NCBI RefSeq assembly: GCF_000196855.1
Contig: NC_014319.1
Location: 930,001 to 994,000 of the forward strand
Direction of reading: 5' to 3'
DNA: 64,000 bases
From: Leuconostoc gasicomitatum LMG 18811
GTDB taxonomy: Bacteria > Bacillota > Bacilli > Lactobacillales > Lactobacillaceae
Positions within the stretch are counted from its first letter, which is position 1, and each line of letters begins with the position of its first letter. The translations under genes and the position numbers were made by a program. The notes under the pieces were generated by a model. The model had not been told where the DNA came from. It was given only the letters and a program-made list of their open reading frames with translations, and ran no database searches. This document shows positions 54,051 to 62,743 of this stretch, one piece after another.

Positions 54051-54080
54051 TTAACCCCCAGTTACTAACAGGGGGGTTAA
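54051..54080. other. Origin of transfer (oriT), Tn916/ICEBs1 type
   Basis: Perfect 9-bp inverted repeat TTAACCCCC / GGGGGTTAA around AGTTACTAACAG. As remembered, Tn916 and ICEBs1 oriTs have ACCCCC arms around a CTAACA spacer, the nick region of their Rep_trans-type relaxases. A relaxase remnant of that family lies 130 bp downstream. Confidence 0.75.
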
Positions 54081-54156
54081 ACCGGAAAAAACGCTGAAAG
54101 TGTCAACCCAATATGGGGTACAAACGCTGATATGAAACGATTTAGGTTGAAAAACA

Positions 54157-54192
54157 AAAATGTCCCTTTAAAGGTACCAAATGGGACATTTT
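54157..54192. terminator. Hairpin between oriT and the relaxase gene
   Basis: Perfect 10-bp arms AAAATGTCCC / GGGACATTTT, a terminator or attenuator ahead of the relaxase gene. Confidence 0.55.
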
Positions 54193-54209
54193 GAGAAAGG
54201 AAAGCAGAC

Positions 54210-55821
54210 ATGATAACGATTAATAATAAGCCAACAGCTTATACACCTATTTTTCTAGGCACAACACAACATAGCTTACGGTTATCGTTGGAAATACTTA
54301 TCATGATCGGTATGAAATTAAACGATGAAATTATGGAGACTTATAACGTGACGGTGTCGGCTATTGAATTGAGACAATTACCTAATATTGGTAATGAGAT
54401 TGCGATTGATGAAATTACTGGTAGTGAGCTATCTGGTTTCAAAGCAAAATTTAGACAGTCTGATGCACAAAGACAAAACACTGTTTCAACTGAACTAGAA
54501 AACTTAATCGAGTTAAAGAATGTTGGTCAATACCAACTGTTGAAAGGACAAAAAAACATGAAACAAAAATTAAACGTACCAGAACTATCAAACAATAATT
54601 TGATATTGATACGACAATTACTTGAGGTAACACAACAAGAATTAGCGACTGCAATGGATATTAGTAGAAAAACAGTTAATCGTTTTGAAATTGGTGAGCA
54701 AAAAATATCGGATAAATTTGTTAACAAAGTCCTCTCGGTTTACCCACAATTATCTGAAGCTATTGAAGTGCAACTTGGCTGGGTTTCATTGACGTTCCCA
54801 GATTCAACTTCAAAGCAAGTGATTGCTGATGTGTTAGGGTTTCAAGAAAATCTATTTTTGGAACGTCCTACGTCTCAAAATTTTTATACGCGTGAAATGG
54901 CATTCGCTGGCGAGAAAAATATCTATATATAAGACTTTGCACCAGTGAAAAGCCCTGAAACACAAGCAGTAGAGCAAAAATTTGGCACAACTCTTTATTT
55001 AACAGGTAAAGGAACACGTCTATTTGAAAAAACTTTACTTAAACAAAACATGAATTGGCGCAATTTTTTTGAGAAAACAAGACAATATCGGGGACATTTA
55101 ATTCGGTTAGATATTGCTATCAACGATAAATGGGGTCTGCTAGATATGAACTAATTAGTTAAAGTCGTACAAGAAACACGTTTTTGGAGTAGGTCAAAAT
55201 CTTATGCCGTTCATGGCAACGTTGATGATGGCTGGACGGTTGATTTTGTTATCCGTTCCTATGATAAACACAAAGAACAAGCAAACAAGGGCTATGATAC
55301 TGATGTTAAGACTCGTGTGGAATTAGAATTGCATCAGGATAAAGCAGAATATGTACTTGATGAGTGGTTTAATCAAGATGAAAAGTTGGTTGATATAACC
55401 TTTGATATTTTGTACACCTACCTTTGGTTTACTAATCAGCCGATTGATGCGCAAAAGCTAAAATCAGATAAGGTACGTGAAGTGATTGAGCAAACAGTTG
55501 AGCCAATGCCTGCTTGGTCATTATTAACAGCTTTAGGAAACAGAATGAAGTTTTGTTAGGCAACCAAAAAAACAAAGAGTTGAACGTATTGAAAAATGGG
55601 TCTTACAGTCAGTTGTTCCTAGTCTAGCAGTATTAAAGAAAACAGGACATTGGCATGAAATTGTTGAAGCGATCAATAGTGTTGAGTTGTCGGCAGAACA
55701 CCAAAAATTGGTAGAGGCTAATTTGGTTAATGCTATCACACAAGCAAACAGTATTTTGCATCAGGCAAATATAACTTTTGATAAGGAACAGGAAATGTAC
55801 AACGATCATTGTCTTTTATAA
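54210..55821 (+). pseudogene. Rep_trans/MobT-type relaxase (replication initiation factor), broken
   Basis: One frame covers 54210-55559 but holds in-frame TAA codons at 54930 and 55152 and a TAG at 55557-55559; a frameshift there is needed to continue to TAA 55819-55821. An XRE-type HTH (IRQLLEVTQQELATAMDISR) is followed by Rep_trans strings: FPDSTSKQVIADVLGF, FGTTLYLTGKGTRLFEKT, YRGHLIRLDIAINDKWG and YAVHGNVDDGWTVDFV. This HTH-plus-Rep_trans architecture is that of Tn916 Orf20/MobT. ATG 54558 has its own AAAGGA site, so the first 116 codons may be a separate gene now fused. With oriT upstream, a former mobilization module. Confidence 0.75.
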
Positions 55822-55909
55822 ACCATTGACTCACAACAGATATTTTAGAACTTCTATTAGCTGAATAAGGTACATTATTTATTGTAAACTAAAAAAGGAA
55901 AATTGAAAA

Positions 55910-56317
55910 ATGCCAACAAAAATATGGTTAAAGCCAGAACAACTAGAGCTGTATATTAAGCAGTTAGAACGATTTAGAGACTTATACAGTCAACTAGACC
56001 AGACTTTAGAAAGCGATAGACAAGGCTTTCAATTTAAAGCTGGTGCGCCCAACTTCCAAACAACTTTAAGTGTATCAATGCAATTACACACAACGATACG
56101 ACAAGCACAATCACAGACCTATAGTGATGTGCTTTTTTTTAACAATGATTTAGCTAAGCGTGTGCAAGATTTGGTTGAAAAATCAATCGCTATTACGTTT
56201 GCTTATCGTGATTTAGACTTGCTGATAAAGGGAACTGATCGTACTAGTGACAGTGGTTTAAACAAGATTGAAGAACAGTTGTACCAAGCTAAAAAACAAT
56301 TAAGAGAGCGTAGTTAG
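55910..56317 (+). CDS. Small helical protein family 2, copy B (intact)
   Basis: 135 residues, predicted largely helical: WLKPEQLELYIKQLERFRDL, a GAPNFQTTLSVSMQLHTTIR turn region (residues 45-64), and a charged coiled-coil-like C-terminus (KIEEQLYQAKKQLRERS). No family recognised. AAAAAAGGAAAATTG precedes ATG 55910. A decayed relative lies at 51983. In both places it is downstream of a family 1 small gene, so the two probably belonged to one module. WXG100-like secreted helical proteins are a possibility, without direct evidence. Confidence 0.6.
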   Translation: MPTKIWLKPEQLELYIKQLERFRDLYSQLDQTLESDRQGFQFKAGAPNFQTTLSVSMQLHTTIRQAQSQTYSDVLFFNNDLAKRVQDLVEKSIAITFAYRDLDLLIKGTDRTSDSGLNKIEEQLYQAKKQLRERS

Positions 56318-56498
56318 TCCATGTTTGAAAAATTATCTATTGCAAATATTAGGAGATTTCAATGTTCTATGACTAAATCTGTGTTTATTTTTTTGCTTTT
56401 CAATAGGGTCAAAAATAAAATAATAGGCATAAATGAGAAAGTGATAAACTTTATGATAGGCATTAAATGTCGGACTATTATAATAAGGAGTGTTTTTT

Positions 56499-57677
56499 AT
56501 GAGTGATGAAACACCAAAAAAACGAAAGCGCCAACCACATATAAATGAAAATCAACGGCATATGATTGAATATTTGTGGAATATTGAGAAAATGACCCAA
56601 TCTGATATTGCTAGGCGCTTGGGATATACACCGTCATCAATACTACGTGAACTACACCGTGGGAACACACTTGATTTTTCACATTTAGATAGACGAACAC
56701 TGTTGAATATGGATATACACGCACGTATTAAGTATTCGGCACAACGTGGGCAATATCTTGCGTTAAAAAAGCGTAGTAAAATGGGGACTGGTTTAAGATT
56801 GACACCTGAATTAAAAGAAATCATTGAGATTTGGGTTAATGATGAACATTGGACACCTGAACAAATTGCTGGTAATGTACAAGATGTCGATGTGTCCGCA
56901 TCTGTCATTAGATTATGGGCTAGACAAGGACTACTAGATATTCGGACACACAAGTATCATCGTCAAAATGGGACACCAAAAGAACGTACAGTAGCCCAAA
57001 CAAGACGTGCTAAAGAACGTGAAATTGCAAGACTACGCGATCAATTAAAAAATGACGGCGAATTAGTCCGTCACTCTATATTTGATCGCTCACAGGTAGT
57101 AGAAAGTCGTAAACAGTTTGGACACTGGGAAATTGATTTGGTTTTACCTGCAAAAATGAATAATCAACGGTATCAAGATACGACTGCAATTATGACTTTA
57201 ACCGAACGCAAAACGCGATTTACAGCGTTAATATTAGTCCGGAGTAAGAAATCTAGTGATATGGTTGAAGCCTTTAAGGTATTTTATGAACGCTATGGTA
57301 AAGCCGTGCGCACTGTGACCGCTGATAATGGCTCTGAATTTATTTCATGGGACTTTTTAGAGTATGTCCAGAAACAACTTAAAATCAAGCTATATTATGC
57401 TACACCGTCATCACCACAGCAACGTGGTACTAATGAAAACAGAAATCGTAAGCTACGTGATTGGTACCCTAAAGGCACGTCATTTAAAGATGTGAAGCAA
57501 CGACAACTAGATGAAGTGGCTTCTAAAATGAATGCAATGCCACTTAGACAAGCACTTGACGGCAAACGACCTATGGTAGTCTTTGAACAAGAATATAAAG
57601 CGATGCAACGTTATCGTAGAGCTTATGAAAAGCGTAAACAGCGTATGTTTGAAGAACGCGAAAATAAGAAAAAATAA
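56499..57677 (+). CDS. IS30-family transposase
   Basis: 392 residues. N-terminal HTH (MTQSDIARRLGYTPSSILREL, quoted in part as IARRLGYTPSSILREL), a second HTH-like region (WTPEQIAGNV) and an rve DDE domain: Asp in HWEIDLVLP, Asp in VTADNGSEF, Glu in RGTNENRNRKLRDWYPKG, spaced as in IS30. It is longer than usual (320-350 residues) because of an insert between the HTH and DDE regions. The start at ATG 56499 follows AATAAGGAG. No terminal inverted repeats were recognised on either side, so it may be an immobile remnant or have divergent ends. Confidence 0.9.
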   Translation: MSDETPKKRKRQPHINENQRHMIEYLWNIEKMTQSDIARRLGYTPSSILRELHRGNTLDFSHLDRRTLLNMDIHARIKYSAQRGQYLALKKRSKMGTGLRLTPELKEIIEIWVNDEHWTPEQIAGNVQDVDVSASVIRLWARQGLLDIRTHKYHRQNGTPKERTVAQTRRAKEREIARLRDQLKNDGELVRHSIFDRSQVVESRKQFGHWEIDLVLPAKMNNQRYQDTTAIMTLTERKTRFTALILVRSKKSSDMVEAFKVFYERYGKAVRTVTADNGSEFISWDFLEYVQKQLKIKLYYATPSSPQQRGTNENRNRKLRDWYPKGTSFKDVKQRQLDEVASKMNAMPLRQALDGKRPMVVFEQEYKAMQRYRRAYEKRKQRMFEERENKKK

Positions 57678-57708
57678 GCTATCAAAATCAGTAATATAAA
57701 TAATAAAC

Positions 57709-57735
57709 AAAAGACACTAGATATGTCTTTTTTAT
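57709..57735 (+). terminator. Terminator after the IS30 transposase
   Basis: AAAGACA / TGTCTTT stem, 7-nt loop, T run. Confidence 0.7.
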
Positions 57736-57785
57736 TTGTGCTTAAAATATAAATATTTAAAGACGGTTTAATTGATTGAAATATT

Positions 57786-58064
57786 TGATATACTAGTGAG
57801 TAAATAGATTGCTTAAAGGCTGTATAGAGATGTTTTAAAAGCGTGTAATCAAGGTTTACTTTTAAACGAAATCGTGATAATATTAAAAAAGTTGTGCTTT
57901 GTTATAAAAATAAAGTGCTTTAAGTTTACAGCAATGTTTCTAATAGATTACTATAATATTAAACATGTGGTTTTTGGGTTGACCTTAAAGTATAAACTTA
58001 TAAGCATAGGGTGTGAAACAGGAGTTGAAATACTTCTGTAACATTCCTTGTGCTTATTCTTTTT
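57786..58064 (+). other. Non-coding segment ending in a strong terminator
   Basis: A TTTGATATACT extended -10 at 57784-57794 and a long hairpin terminator at 58000-58064 (ATAAGCA / TGCTTAT outer stem, CAGGAGT / ACTTCTG inner stem, then TTCTTTTT) bracket about 260 nt without a credible ORF. It could encode a small RNA, or be a remnant of the element to the left. Confidence 0.35.
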
Positions 58065-58274
58065 GTCAAATACGAATAATTATTAAGAAAGTATTAACAT
58101 TAAAAATCAGCACAAAAAAACACAACTAGATTTACTAGCTGTGTTTCAGTACATTGAAAACTTAATATACTCTTGATTGATAAAATAATGCCTTCGACAA
58201 CGTTATTAATGAGAATCAAAATTTAAAGTTATTTTCAATAACTCAATTTTATATGATTATCAGCCATCAATCAA

Positions 58275-58398
58275 GCGCAGGTACAGAGAGAAAAGTCTGG
58301 TACTGTGTTGAAGAAAATCATAAGACCGATGAGATGAGCACTTATAGTGGCATATAAGCGCGCCTAAGGCTTATGTCGTGAAATACCATAAGTAAGTG
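58275..58398 (+). ncRNA. Candidate structured RNA upstream of the DUF3990 gene
   Basis: Hairpin 1: GCGCAGGTAC (58275-58284) with GTACTGTGTT (58300-58309), one bulge. Hairpin 2: CACTT (58339) with AAGTG (58394), TGG with CCA, and an inner stem CATATAAGC / GCTTATG (58351-58375). Locally GC-richer than its flanks, with no ORF. An extended -10 (TGATAAAAT, 58178-58186) lies upstream. No known RNA family recognised. Confidence 0.4.
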
Positions 58399-58545
58399 AA
58401 AGACTAAAAAATAAAAAGTGATTTAGTCATTAGAAAGAGTGATATGATACGTGCTATTGTATATAAACCATATACTAGATTAAATATAAATCACATCAAA
58501 TAATGTTATAATTAGTGATGAAACTAATGAAATTAGGAATTTATT

Positions 58546-59172
58546 TTGACCACAATTACAGAGTTTAATAATCTGTCTAAAAAATATCAAAATCGAATAA
58601 AAAAAGCATTACAAGCAACTGAATGGTATCATGCAACGACACGAAGTCAGCTTACATCCTTACAAAATGGCATTGATGTCAATCACAATTTAAATAATGC
58701 CTTAGATTTTGGAGCCGGATTCTACTTAACATCAGATTTGGAAAAAGCCAAAGAATATATCGGTAATAATCGTAAGTATGAAAATGTTGATAGTGTCTTT
58801 TTGAACAATGATTTAAAATCAGATCCTATTGTATTACAATATCATATTGATAATTTGTGGGATATTTTTTTTGATTCACCGAATTATAAGTTCTGCGTTT
58901 TTCCAACCTACAATGATGAATTTGCCAATTTTGTGTTTGAAAACCGTTCCGATGTATCAATTGTGCATCATGATTATGACTTTATTTATGGGGGACAGAC
59001 AGACAGTAACCCATCTAAATTAATGGCTGATTATCAGAATAATACGATATCTCGCGATGCCGTTATTGAAGGTTTAAAAAAACATAATCCTCAAACTCAA
59101 TTATATATTCATAATCAAGATTTTTGCGATAATTTAAAAATTGATGGTATAATTGATATAACAAATAATTAG
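58546..59172 (+). CDS. DUF3990-family protein, ADP-ribosyltransferase-like (probable toxin)
   Basis: 208 residues. The ART-like strings of DUF3990 are present: WYHATTRSQLTSLQNGID at residues about 27-44 (H of the H-Y-E type motif) and ALDFGAGFYLTSDLEKAKEY at about 57-76 (the Y motif), plus a late HNQDFCDNLKIDGII. Family members are predicted ADP-ribosyltransferases that act as toxins with a small partner. Start TTG 58546 is supported by AGGAA at 58534-58538; no ATG is available nearby. A 71-residue gene follows by 16 bp. Toxin role is inferred. Confidence 0.7.
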   Translation: MTTITEFNNLSKKYQNRIKKALQATEWYHATTRSQLTSLQNGIDVNHNLNNALDFGAGFYLTSDLEKAKEYIGNNRKYENVDSVFLNNDLKSDPIVLQYHIDNLWDIFFDSPNYKFCVFPTYNDEFANFVFENRSDVSIVHHDYDFIYGGQTDSNPSKLMADYQNNTISRDAVIEGLKKHNPQTQLYIHNQDFCDNLKIDGIIDITNN

Positions 59173-59188
59173 TTAAAGGAGAAATTGT

Positions 59189-59404
59189 ATGGTAAATAGC
59201 GATAAGATGTTCTTTTGTAATCAACTTACGGAGTATTTACTTCAAGAGAGTAATTACAAATTAGAAAACGATGTAGCCCACAGTATTGCAAAATCTATTA
59301 GTGAGTCTATAGACTTTACAAATCAATATGAAGTCCACAAGAGTATCCGCCAGCGTGCTCTTGATATCTTACCTAGTGTAAAAAAAGAGTACTTTATAGC
59401 TTAA
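59189..59404 (+). CDS. Small partner of the DUF3990 gene (possible antitoxin)
   Basis: 71 residues, predicted helical and mildly acidic: MFFCNQLTEYLLQESNYKL, HSIAKSISESIDF and LPSVKKEYFIA. TTAAAGGAGAAATTG gives a strong ribosome binding site for ATG 59189. No family recognised with confidence; other DUF3990 genes often have a small DUF3791-type neighbour, but the similarity is not clear here. The context suggests an antitoxin or accessory protein. Confidence 0.6.
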   Translation: MVNSDKMFFCNQLTEYLLQESNYKLENDVAHSIAKSISESIDFTNQYEVHKSIRQRALDILPSVKKEYFIA

Positions 59405-59452
59405 TTAAATGCTGTGTGAAAATATAGTTTTTATAATATGTAGGTGTTCACT

Positions 59453-59486
59453 AAAAGTTCAAGCAAATTTGTTTGAGCTTTTTTTC
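59453..59486 (+). terminator. Terminator after the DUF3990 operon
   Basis: AAAAGTTCAAGCAAA pairs with TTTGTTTGAGCTTTT (G-U pairs), then more T. The rest of 59405-59665 shows no gene. Confidence 0.8.
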
Positions 59487-59665
59487 TTATCAAAAGGTTC
59501 TTTTATTCTTCTGTGACTATTTTTTATCAACTTCCTCCATTTGCATGGCTTATATTGAGACTTTTCATGGCATAATAGAAGAAGCAATAATCAATCGAAT
59601 AATGCACTTTTCTATAAAATTGCATTGACGATCATTTATTAATTACAACTAAGGATCAGTCAATC

Positions 59666-62600
59666 ATGTCATCAGAGTTATCAATTGAAAATCAATTTAT
59701 CCATATTCTAAGTGAAAAAGAAAATCAGTGGCGATTTCGTTCAGATTTGAAAACTGAAGCTGATCTTTGGTCTAATTTTAGAAATCATCTTAATCGTTTA
59801 AATACGGCTGTTTTGGAGGGCTTATCGCTCACAGATACAGAATTTGAACGTGTTCGAGTTGAATTCCTACGTTTAACAAGTTCACCATTTTTAGCATCAC
59901 AATGGTTACGTGGTGAAAATGGGGTTGCCCAAATTCTCTTAGAGCGAGAATCTGGAGAAAAAATTAGTTTGGAAGCTTTCCGTAATAAAGACGTAGCTGG
60001 TGGTACTTCAGCTTATGAGGTCGTGCATCAAATTGTTCCAGATACTGAACGCAGTACCAGAGGCGATGTTACGCTACTCATCAATGGCTTACCAATTATC
60101 CATATCGAACTCAAAAAAGAATCGGCTAAAGACGGATACATGCAAGCCTATCATCAGATACAACGCTATGCGCAAGATGGTTTTTTCAATGGTATTTATG
60201 CGACTACACAATTATTTGTGGTATCTAATCGGGTTGATACCCGTTATTTTGCACGTCCAAGTGAAGATACCGATAACGCTTATCAACGCATGACCAAATT
60301 TTTATTTAACTGGCGCACTGAAGACAATGTACCAATTCCTGATTTATTTGATTTTGCCAGAATTGTTCTCAGAATTCCAGATGCGCATGAACTCATCAGC
60401 CAATACACGATTTTAGTAGATGATCAAAAGAGTCAAAAGTTTTTGATGGTTTTACGTCCATATCAAATTCATGCTATTCGTAAAATCAAACGTCAAGCTG
60501 CTTTACATGAAGGTGGTTTCATTTGGCATGCGACTGGTTCAGGTAAAACTATTACGAGTTTTGTGGCTACTAAATTATTAGCCCAAAATGCAATTGGTGT
60601 TGATCGCACGATTATGGTTGTTGACAGAACTGATTTAGATGCTCAAACACAAGATGAGTTTACCAAGTTTGCTTCAGAATACCATACAGGGCAAACATCG
60701 GGCAACAGTATCAATAATACTTTGATTGTCGGCATCCAAAATAAAAAGCAATTAACACGACAGTTATTATCAAAAAAGAATAATAACACGATTATGATTA
60801 CAACAATTCAAAAACTTTCTGCAGCGATGCGTTCGGCACAAGATGAAAGTAAGCAACAAAACGGACATAATCAGTTTGATAAGCTACGTCAAGAACATAT
60901 CGTATTTATCGTCGATGAAGCTCACCGTGCGGTGAGTGATGAAGAAATGCGAAACATCAAAAAGATTTTACCCAATTCCACTTGGTTTGGCTTGACAGGG
61001 ACACCAATATTTAAAGAAAACCAAAAGCAAGAAAATGGTACTTATGCCCGTACAACGGAACAACAATATGGTCCGTTATTACATGCATATACCACTAAAA
61101 ATGCGATGGATGATCAAGCCGTACTTGGTTTTCAAGTCGAGTATCATGCACTTTTGCCAGAAGGAGATCAAGAAGAAATTATTGCACGCCTTAATCATGA
61201 TCAAGTACCAGATGAACTCTTGGCACAAGAGCGCTTACTACCGACCGATATTTACGAAACTGATCAACATATTCAGGCAATGCTACACAAAATTTTTGAT
61301 CGTCGGAGCGTTATTAAAAAATTTAAAGTGCAAAATGGTTATCCAACCATGTCTGGTATTTTAACCACGCACTCGATTGCTCAAGCTAAACGGATTTATC
61401 ATACTCTAAAAGAGATGAAAGCTTCAGGAAAACTCATGACGGGGCGCCATTTTGATGAGCGTCATCAATTGATTGACCCTGATTTTCCACGCATAGCGAT
61501 CACGTTCTCAACAAATCCTGACCAACAAGATAAAAACAGTACCGATGATGAATTGCTTGAGATTATGTCTGACTATGCGAAGCAGTTCGATAGTACCATT
61601 TATACTGATGAAAAGTCATACAACCAAAATATTAATAAGCGTTTAGCTCGTAAAGAAAAACAGTATCAATTTAATGGGCAGTGGCTGGACTTAGTCATAG
61701 TTGTAGATCGCTTGCTGACTGGTTTTGATTCACCAACGATTCAAACACTTTACGTTGATCGCGATCTGAAATACCAAAAGTTATTACAAGCCTTTTCTCG
61801 AACCAACCGGATTTATGCTGGTAAAGATGCAGGAATGATTGTTACATTCCGTAAACCAGAAACAATGAAACAAAATGTACAGGATACTTTCCGCTTGTTT
61901 TCTAATGAAAAGCAAAATTTTGAAGTCCTAGTGCCTAAAGAATATGCTGAAGTACGAACAGAATTCGATGATTTGGTGAATCAATATTTTCAGGCAGAAA
62001 TAATCTTAGAGGAAAGTCCTGGACATTTACCAAGTATGATTGCACAAGTGAAAGCCTATCAAAAGTTAGCGCATAACTTTAAAATCTTAAAAAGTTATGA
62101 TGACTACGAAGAAGAAGCTGATGCTTTGGCACCAATTACATCACAGTTACCAAGTTTTCAAGGTAAGGCTGAAAATTTAAAAGCAACCATTAAAGATGAA
62201 ATTGAAGGAAATGGCGATAATACCATTGACCTAGAACAATTGTTATCAGATATTGTTTTCTCATCAACACAGAATGCAACCCATAAAGAACAAGTGGATA
62301 GTTTTTATATTAATCAATTGCTAAAAGCGATTCAGGATAAAGAAGATGGTGCCATTGAGAAGTTCGATCAAGAAATTAAAAGAAAAGATCCGTTGGTGCA
62401 ACCAATGTATCAAAATTTAAAAGAGCAACTACTCCAAACATCAGATAACATTGATGTGGTTGCTTCAAAAGAAACTGCAATTCAAGCAAAAATCCAAGCA
62501 ATAATGGCAGAGCAGGCACAAGAATTTGGTTTGTCACTTGAATTACTAAAATCAGCAGTTAACGAGTACCAGGCTGATAAACAAGTGATTCCATATTTAC

Positions 62601-62743
62601 CTGACTTATTAGCGACGATGACCTTATCAAAAAACGATTTTGAGGCTCAAACAGGTGAAAAGTACCGAAAGCGTACGAAAATTATTGAACAAAGTTTACG
62701 AGCACGTTTTGATCTCATTCAAAAGTGGAAAGAAGAATTATAA
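59666..62743 (+). CDS. hsdR: Type I restriction enzyme R subunit
   Basis: 1025 residues. N-terminal PD-(D/E)xK nuclease: RGDVTLLINGLPIIHIELKK (Asp and ELK) with the later QIQRYAQDG. SF2 helicase motor: Walker A HATGSGKT near residue 290, DEAH box in FIVDEAHRAV near 415, motif III LTGTPIF, motif V region VVDRLLTGFDSPTI and motif VI QAFSRTNRIY. C-terminal helical domain for HsdM contact. It translocates DNA and cuts unmodified DNA. ATG 59666; the stop overlaps the hsdM start (TAATG). The N-terminus is complete. Confidence 0.95.
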   Translation: MSSELSIENQFIHILSEKENQWRFRSDLKTEADLWSNFRNHLNRLNTAVLEGLSLTDTEFERVRVEFLRLTSSPFLASQWLRGENGVAQILLERESGEKISLEAFRNKDVAGGTSAYEVVHQIVPDTERSTRGDVTLLINGLPIIHIELKKESAKDGYMQAYHQIQRYAQDGFFNGIYATTQLFVVSNRVDTRYFARPSEDTDNAYQRMTKFLFNWRTEDNVPIPDLFDFARIVLRIPDAHELISQYTILVDDQKSQKFLMVLRPYQIHAIRKIKRQAALHEGGFIWHATGSGKTITSFVATKLLAQNAIGVDRTIMVVDRTDLDAQTQDEFTKFASEYHTGQTSGNSINNTLIVGIQNKKQLTRQLLSKKNNNTIMITTIQKLSAAMRSAQDESKQQNGHNQFDKLRQEHIVFIVDEAHRAVSDEEMRNIKKILPNSTWFGLTGTPIFKENQKQENGTYARTTEQQYGPLLHAYTTKNAMDDQAVLGFQVEYHALLPEGDQEEIIARLNHDQVPDELLAQERLLPTDIYETDQHIQAMLHKIFDRRSVIKKFKVQNGYPTMSGILTTHSIAQAKRIYHTLKEMKASGKLMTGRHFDERHQLIDPDFPRIAITFSTNPDQQDKNSTDDELLEIMSDYAKQFDSTIYTDEKSYNQNINKRLARKEKQYQFNGQWLDLVIVVDRLLTGFDSPTIQTLYVDRDLKYQKLLQAFSRTNRIYAGKDAGMIVTFRKPETMKQNVQDTFRLFSNEKQNFEVLVPKEYAEVRTEFDDLVNQYFQAEIILEESPGHLPSMIAQVKAYQKLAHNFKILKSYDDYEEEADALAPITSQLPSFQGKAENLKATIKDEIEGNGDNTIDLEQLLSDIVFSSTQNATHKEQVDSFYINQLLKAIQDKEDGAIEKFDQEIKRKDPLVQPMYQNLKEQLLQTSDNIDVVASKETAIQAKIQAIMAEQAQEFGLSLELLKSAVNEYQADKQVIPYLPDLLATMTLSKNDFEAQTGEKYRKRTKIIEQSLRARFDLIQKWKEEL

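Larger units (their letters stand above)
53552..56317 (+). mobile_element. Decayed mobilizable element remnant
   Basis: This segment joins a small-gene copy, a highly structured stretch, a Tn916/ICEBs1-type oriT and a broken HTH-Rep_trans relaxase gene. No integrase, coupling protein or att sites were recognised, so boundaries are unknown. The flanking small genes are also present, broken, at 50901 and 51983. Confidence 0.5.

Noticed and set aside
53837-54097. 60-codon frames on both strands over the structured region.
   Set aside because: They are shadows of the stem-loop sequence; no ribosome binding site or family resemblance.
58321-58390. Hammerhead-ribozyme-like strings (CCGATGAG and GTGAAAT).
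   Set aside because: The conserved CUGAUGA and GAAA core bases do not match and the stems are in the wrong places.
58130-58420. Possible tracrRNA or CRISPR-associated RNA (a TAAGGCTTATGTCG stretch resembles a tracrRNA nexus).
   Set aside because: No repeat-spacer array and no cas gene in the window; the similarity is short and anti-repeat pairing cannot be shown.
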